Below are positions 58,430-64,000 of a stretch of 64,000 nt of DNA, in pieces (position 1 is the first letter of the stretch; every line of letters begins with the position of its first letter). The stretch comes from Hesseltinella vesiculosa (taxonomy: Eukaryota; Mucoromycota; Mucoromycetes; Mucorales; Cunninghamellaceae). The position numbers were made by a program, and so were the translations under genes. The notes beneath the pieces were generated by a model, which ran no database searches, was not told the origin of the DNA, and worked only from the letters and a program-made list of their open reading frames with translations. The stretch is from positions 1-64,000 of the forward strand of contig MCGT01000002.1 in the NCBI GenBank assembly GCA_002104935.1. Direction: 5' to 3'.

Positions 58430-58876
58430 ATGCGCTTTTTATCTTGCCTTGGATTTACCGCCGCTGTTTCACTGGCTATGCCAGTTTTGGGATCCGAGTT
58501 TGACTCTAATGCATTTCTCTCATTTAGACAAAGTGCTCCAGACGCCACTACGAGCAAGTTCTTTGATGTGGGCTTTGATAACATTTTGACACGTATTTCA
58601 TATCCAATCTTCTACGGTGCTGCTAATTCCGACCTGAATATTCCAAAAAACTATAAAGCTTATGCCTTTGTCTACTTGGATGACCCTGACGATAGACCAA
58701 GACTGGACGATCCTTGCACGTTCACAGTTTCCCCTCCAGATGCACCCGGGCTCAATTCAACTATATCAGTTGTATCAAATCAAATAGCTGTGATGAACAT
58801 TACCATATCAAACACCGACCCCTCTGACCCGGCAATCACAGATAAGGTTGTTCAAGGCACCTGCGGTTTCAAGTGA
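58430..58876 (+). CDS. Small secreted protein, copy 2
   Basis: A single exon of 148 residues with a signal peptide (MRFLSCLGFTAAVSLAMPVLG). The start context (A-run then ATGCG) and first codons are nearly the same as copy 1 at nucleotide level; the mature part is strongly diverged. Two mature Cys residues (DPCTFTV and GTCGFK) could pair. Several NxT/S sites (NITIS, LNSTIS) suggest N-glycosylation. Function unknown. The gene ends before a T/A-rich region and the long A-run at 59041. Confidence 0.72.
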   Translation: MRFLSCLGFTAAVSLAMPVLGSEFDSNAFLSFRQSAPDATTSKFFDVGFDNILTRISYPIFYGAANSDLNIPKNYKAYAFVYLDDPDDRPRLDDPCTFTVSPPDAPGLNSTISVVSNQIAVMNITISNTDPSDPAITDKVVQGTCGFK

Positions 58877-59038
58877 AAATAAACTTTTCCCATTGACTCA
58901 TTAAAAGACATGTCGCCCAGACCTTTTGTTATTTTATTTAAACAAATGCCATACGTAACCTCATTACTCCGGGCCATTGACCTCTTCATCTGAGTAGAAT
59001 TATGACGAGTGACCAGCGACTAAAAGCTTGCTGGCAGC

Positions 59039-59073
<35 letters not shown>

Positions 59074-59604
59074 AAAATTGCAACCGGATGATAACACGGA
59101 CAGCAGAAACTTGTTGTGATAGAGTCGGTATCACAACAAATACTGTCAATGACGCTGCATTAGTTTTATATTGAAAGGGTAGATACGTGGATGGAAATTG
59201 TTCGAAATCAGTATGAGATCACTTCGGACTTTTCACTAAATGTCTAATTATTACTCCTCAACCGCGATCACGCCCTCGTACTTCACCAAGGGGATTGTCG
59301 AGAGCACTGATTGTTTGAACTTGGATGAGATCACCTTTTCTTATCTTTGACATCAATCCAAGCAAAAGAAAATGGATCTGGAGCTAGTGATTCAGAAAGA
59401 CAACGTGTCTCGAAGAGAGTGTGATCGTCAGAGTGGTGGAGTTACGGGTCCATGATGTTTGGGACTCTTTGAATAGTGAAACTAGGTGTTGCGTTCATAT
59501 CTTCTTTGACTCATGAGAAAGAGTGCAATGAGTTTAATTAGTACATTGGCAGAGGTATCTTAAAATAATTGAAAGAAAAAGGTTTGGAGGGCGAGGAGGA
59601 ATCA
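58877..59604. other. Gap with 31-base poly-A tract
   Basis: Holds the 3' ends of the secreted-protein gene (+) and the Furry gene (-), which converge here. A run of 31 A lies at 59041-59071, the longest homopolymer in the window. No gene seen. Confidence 0.5.
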
Positions 59605-62600
59605 TTATTTCGTCGGAGGAGAAGAATCGGTATCTTCGTTGAAAAAGTCGTCAAGGTCTTTTAGCGCGTTCACGAGGTCTTCGCCTTGGGGTAGTAGAGG
59701 ATAGACTGGAGACGGTTGGGGTGGTACCACCATTGGAGCAGCTGTGGTGGTGGTTGATGTTGAAGGCGTGAGTGGGGGAGCCATAGTAGTGGGCGATAGT
59801 GTCGGGGATGACAGCATCGGCTGAGGTGTAGATGCATGAAGGGCGGTGGGATAGTGGTGGTGTGGTGATGCCGAGGTGGAGGTGGACGACGAGTTGGAGC
59901 GACCAGGCTCTTCCATGCTAGATCGGGCTGTAGGTGAAGTCGAGATTAGGCCAGCGGCAGCGGTCATAAAGACAGGATTGTATCTAGGATCGCCTGTCAG
60001 AAGAGAGAAATCCTCGACAGAGAACTGAATGGCGTCTTCGGCGTGAGGTGGTTGGGTGGAGGCGCACTCGTACACAACGGCATACACGTTTTTACGAGTC
60101 ATTTTAGTACAGGCAGTGTCGCTCATGCGCCAGACCGGGATCGGGGCCTCCGTAGGCTGCTGACAGGTCATGATGCCTTGGTTCAAGATGGACAGAGCTC
60201 GGTCGGCATAGGCAGGCTGGTCGATCAAGTTTAACAAGGGCTGTAGGGATTCAATGTAGACTTGAATAGGCTCAGCTGATTTGGACGCTGAATAGGGCAA
60301 GAGGATTTCCAGCAGCATCAGCGACTTGTCGCGGTAGTAATCAATGGCGTTGTTCGTCATTCGAAGCACGAACATTAACACCTCGGCTGTGACTTGACGA
60401 TCTGTATCCAGGTACACTGGGCCGAGTGACCAGATCAGTTGTTTCAGGTAGTCGGCTTGGAATTTGGCCTTCTGCTTGGGGTACGTCTGTAGCAAGCGAT
60501 GGGTTTCCACCAAGCCATTTTCTTGAGCAAGCAGTGCCAGTTCATGGACAACGTCGGCCATCGATTCATCTTGGTCCTTTTTTTTCTCAGTCTCGCCCTC
60601 CTCCTGATGATGAAAAAAAAAGTGTGTCAGATATATTTGAATCGTATTGTCTCTTCTCTTTCTTTCGCCGTCATTGCACCGTTTTTTTTTTTTTTTTTTT
60701 ACCTGTTTTTGCTGTTGGACTTCCAGGCCATGCAAGAGTCTGGGCACGGTACCCAAAAAGAGAAAGAGGAAGCGTGTCTGTGTTGGGTCGACCAAGGCGA
60801 GGTTGTTGATGCGGCCCATGGTTTGGCGCAAGAGCTTCCAGTTGGCTTCCTCGACAATGTCGTGCTGAAGACCTTTGAGAAGCAACGGCTGCAACCCGTC
60901 GAATTCGCTTGCCCAGTGGATTGGGAATGTGCTGGCCAGGAGGTCGGTGTTGCCTTTGAGCTGATCCAGGACAATGGTCAGCAAGTTCAATGCCTCAACT
61001 TGCTCCGATGGGTATGGGCCGTATAAGCAGGCGATGCCGGCCCAAAAGAGTTGCGGGAATTGTTCGATCTGAGCGCCGTCCATCGCTCGAGCGACTTGCG
61101 TTAGGGTGAGCAAGATCTCCAGCGAGAAGCCACGGATATCTTCCGATTTATCGGCAATGGTGTTGGACAAACGGACGAGCATGTCGGCCAGCATGTGCTG
61201 ATTAAAGGCCGGCAGCAGACCTCGGAAACACTGGAAGGAGCGACATGCGATATGGCGCACAGAGCAGCAGGTAGCCCATTTCAGTGCAGTCTCGCCCCAT
61301 TTCTGACGCAGGTCGGGATCTTCGGTGGAAAAGACGGTCAGGATACGGTGGACAAGATCCTTGAGATCTTCTGTGCTTGCGAGTCGGCGGTTCTTGGTAG
61401 GACTGATGTTTTCATAGGCCCACAGACGCTTGCCTTCCTTGCTCGTCAGCCATTGGATGAGACTCAGGCTATCAGCAGAGATATCATCGTCAAGCGCCTG
61501 GCGTACAACGATGGCATGGATAAGGTTGATCAGCAAGCAGCGGGCTTGGTCACAGATGATGCTGGTCAAGTGGTCCAAGTGTACAACAATGCAGTGCAGC
61601 AGCAGCGGTAGATGGGGCGCAAGGTCGGCGCCGGCTTCAATAGCGAGATCGACGAGGAACACCAAGGCAAGCTGTCCACGGGCAAACGCCGGCTTCTTGG
61701 CATACGGTGGCAGCACTTTGTCGGTGTCGGCAATAAACATGCTGGGGTGCTGTCGGCAGACCATGGCATGACTGGAAGTGTCGAGGACTTGGGGTACCAT
61801 GGAGCGCGGCGTGATTTCGCCAACCACTTCTTCCACCATGTGATCAAAGGCGGCTGTGCGACCGAGGCAGACAAACACGCGCTTGGCATGCACGAGGAAC
61901 CACGGGTTTCGTTTTTCCAGGCAGAGCTCGAGCAGATAGGTGATGATGGGCCGGACGTTGCGACTTTGGTCGGCTAGTTGCGTCCACAAGGCACCGATCT
62001 CTTTGACATAGGTGTCGCCAAATTTGATGGTGATGTAGTACAGGTTGGTAAGCACCACATATGCCAAGGTGTTGAGTTCTATTGGGTGGTCAAGCATCAT
62101 CATGGAGATCCCGGCCGGCGCGGTTGTGGGGGTAAGCGAGCCTCGGGGCCCATTCGTCTTGGCATTGGCCATGGCTGACGCATTAGGTCCTGTGGCCGAG
62201 GAGAGAGAGGATGGGGATGAAGACGACGCAGACGAGCCAATGGCTGAAAACGACAGATCGATGCGACGCAACCACGGTAACATGTAGATCAGGACGTCGC
62301 GCTGGCTGTTGGGGCTGATGTGCTCAAAGCGTTGGGTCATTTCGGACAGGATATCGTACGTCTCTCCAGGATGGTCGACTGCCAAGCGGGCGGACAGCAG
62401 GGTCTGGGTATGCTTGTAGATCGTGGGCAGGCTGCTGAGGATACCAATCTCGTACTCTTTTGCGCATGATTCACCAAAAACGCGTTCTTCAATCACACGC
62501 AGTAGCTGCATGGCGGCCTTGCGAATCGATTTTTTTGCATCACCAGCCTTGAAGAGTGCCAGGGAGATGATTTGCTTGACTTGACAGGGGAAGTTTTCTT

Positions 62601-64000
62601 CGCGGGTCACAATATCCACGATGGCTAAAAAGTAGCCCTGGGTGAATTCCAGCTTGGGGTTGCCTGCATAGCACTGTTCGATCACGTCGTCCAAGATCAA
62701 CGGCTGGTCTTGATTGTAAATGAGAACCGCTTCTAGAGCATTCCTATTGTCATATAAAAATGGTACTGAGTGAATATGCTACATTATATAAATATATAGT
62801 AAACGTACCTAGCAATCAAGTGATGTTTGGGATCCGGGCTTTCAAAAACAGCGTCAATCCAGCGGAGGACATTCAGCATATCAAATTGGATGACAGCCTG
62901 GCGAGCTTTCTTTTGACCCAAGAAGGAATAGGAAGGGCCGCGCTAGATTAAAAAAAAAAAAAAAAAAAAAAAAAAACGTAATTGATTAGCTGAGGCTTCG
63001 GCTAACTTCTCCTCCCCATTCAGATAGACTAGTTCAGGAGCTGGGCTTACACAGAGCATGGCCATGGCATTTAGGGAGGCGGTTTCGAGGGCTTTGCGCT
63101 CCTCTTCCATGAGCTTGGTCATATGGGCACGATCCTTGGCATCCTTGCATTGCTCGAGAACATCACGGATCATGGAAGCGTCGCGTGTGCGGGTGATTTG
63201 TGCATGGGCGCCATAGCCGCACCATTCTTCAAACATCTTGTAAAGGCTGAGTCGGGTTTCAAAGGACATGATGGCAGTCGGGTCGTCCATATCTAGGAGG
63301 GCTTTATAGATATGCTCCACCAGCTGGCAGAGGTATACGCGCAGCTTGTGATATTCCCAGTCCAGCTGTACTTCGGTGTCTGCCAAGAACACTTTGGTTT
63401 CCTTGACAAAGGCCATGATGGCCACGGCCGTCTTTCGGGTTTCTGGCACGTGCTCCTCCAATCGCAGGCAGTGGACGGTCAGCGCGAGGACATGGAGTAG
63501 CGAGGTGCGCAGGCGGTCGTTTTTGCGATTGCGCTTGTTCTGATAGGGTTTCTGGTTTGTGCGATGCTTCCCTTCCTCGAGGATGATGCGCATGTCAGGT
63601 TGCAAGAGATGGATCAAGGTATAGTAGGCGTCGGCATGCAGGTGACCAAGGCCTTGGATGCTGGCCTCGCGAATGGCGCGGTGGTCGCAAGGTAAAAACG
63701 GAAGCACCAAGCGGATAAGGTCGTCAGGAGCTTGGATGTGGTCCAGCACGGCCGAGCCTTTGCGGTCAGACTGGATGCGAAGCGTGGGATAGCGCCGCTG
63801 TTGTTGTTGGTGCGGGAGTGGCGGTGAAGGATTCTGCAGGGAGGGCGGCGAGTTTGATTTTTGAGACGACAGGCTAGACATCATGTCATTCGATGCAGTG
63901 GCACACACAAATGAGAGATACACTTTCCATTGATCGATGAGATCAACGGATACCCAGGTCTTTTGCTGCGAGGCTGCACCCTTTTGGATGCTGAGGGTTC
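59605..64000 (-). CDS. FRY: Furry/Tao3/Mor2 cell-morphogenesis protein, 5' part outside the window
   Basis: Exons seen are 64000-63051 (continuing off the right edge), 62942-62809, 62743-60703 and 60603-59605. The frame is open at the edge. The visible part is over 1,370 residues of HEAT/armadillo-like helices, with QAVIQFDMLNVLRWIDAVFE and LTSKEGKRLWAYENISPTK typical of Tao3/Mor2/Furry C-terminal regions. The end is a low-complexity Ser/Thr/Pro tail followed by an acidic stop region (LKDLDDFFNEDTDSS). These giant scaffolds bind NDR kinases (Cbk1/Orb6) and control polarised growth and cell separation. The second intron from the right carries a 27-base A-run on the plus strand (T on the coding strand). 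The N-terminal half is not visible. Confidence 0.9.

Noticed and set aside
59041..59071. 31-base poly-A tract as a sign of a retrotransposed copy
   Set aside because: No intronless gene copy or target duplication flanks it. Long homopolymers are common throughout this window.
60499..62287. Plus-strand frames within the Furry gene
   Set aside because: They lie opposite a very long, well-supported minus-strand frame and have no domain or start context of their own.

Overview
The window is eukaryotic. Genes carry many short GT-AG introns (about 50-100 nt), T-rich homopolymer runs sit in front of 3' splice sites and start codons, and genes are tightly packed on both strands. The proteins (SSA-type Hsp70, a DUF3759/CipC-like protein, a Tao3/Mor2/Furry protein, short fungal nucleoporins), together with a Fanzor nuclease and a CEP104 orthologue, suggest an early-diverging fungus, most likely a zygomycete of the Mucoromycota. 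The species cannot be fixed from the sequence alone. No tRNA, rRNA, CRISPR array or prokaryotic operon was seen.

Left accessory region (1-6.2 kb). The main find is an apparently intact Fanzor (eukaryotic TnpB-like, RNA-guided nuclease family) gene at 2128-5011. It has five substantial exons plus a split stop codon, about 850 residues, an N-terminal zinc knuckle, the three RuvC acidic residues and a CXXC...CXXC finger. It is flanked by decayed coding-like sequence (1-1.1 kb), a small opposite-strand gene, a possible hAT-type non-autonomous remnant and a decayed copy of a dispersed repeat.

Housekeeping block A (6.2-20 kb). In order: an LPLAT acyltransferase, nucleoporin SEH1 with a large Gln-rich insertion, a TMEM135-like membrane protein (-), a triose-phosphate/nucleotide-sugar type transporter, the tRNA t6A dehydratase TCD1, and an SSA-type Hsp70 (-).

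Mixed block (20-34.5 kb). A possible 36-residue zinc-knuckle microprotein (-), an F-box protein (-), a small membrane protein (-), a UBX protein resembling the C-terminal half of ASPSCR1/TUG (-), an M28B peptidase homologue whose zinc ligands are lost, a DUF3759 protein and methionine aminopeptidase 1 (-). Repeat copies lie in the gaps.

Housekeeping block B (35-54 kb). The lariat debranching enzyme DBR1, two small uncharacterised genes (-), CEP104, a RING-CH E3 ligase (-), a fused S4/pseudouridine-synthase-like/HemK methyltransferase (-), EMC5, a UPF0014/FetB-type permease, GPR89 and a C-terminally short NUP155 (-).

Right accessory region (54-59.6 kb). Two diverged small secreted-protein genes share a TATA box and start context, with a broken third copy between them. 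Two copies of the dispersed repeat, in opposite orientation, lie in the same interval. The window ends inside a Furry/Tao3 gene (-) that continues off the right edge.

Most exon joins were checked by hand for splice signals and for total length divisible by three. No transcript, homology search or alignment program was available.
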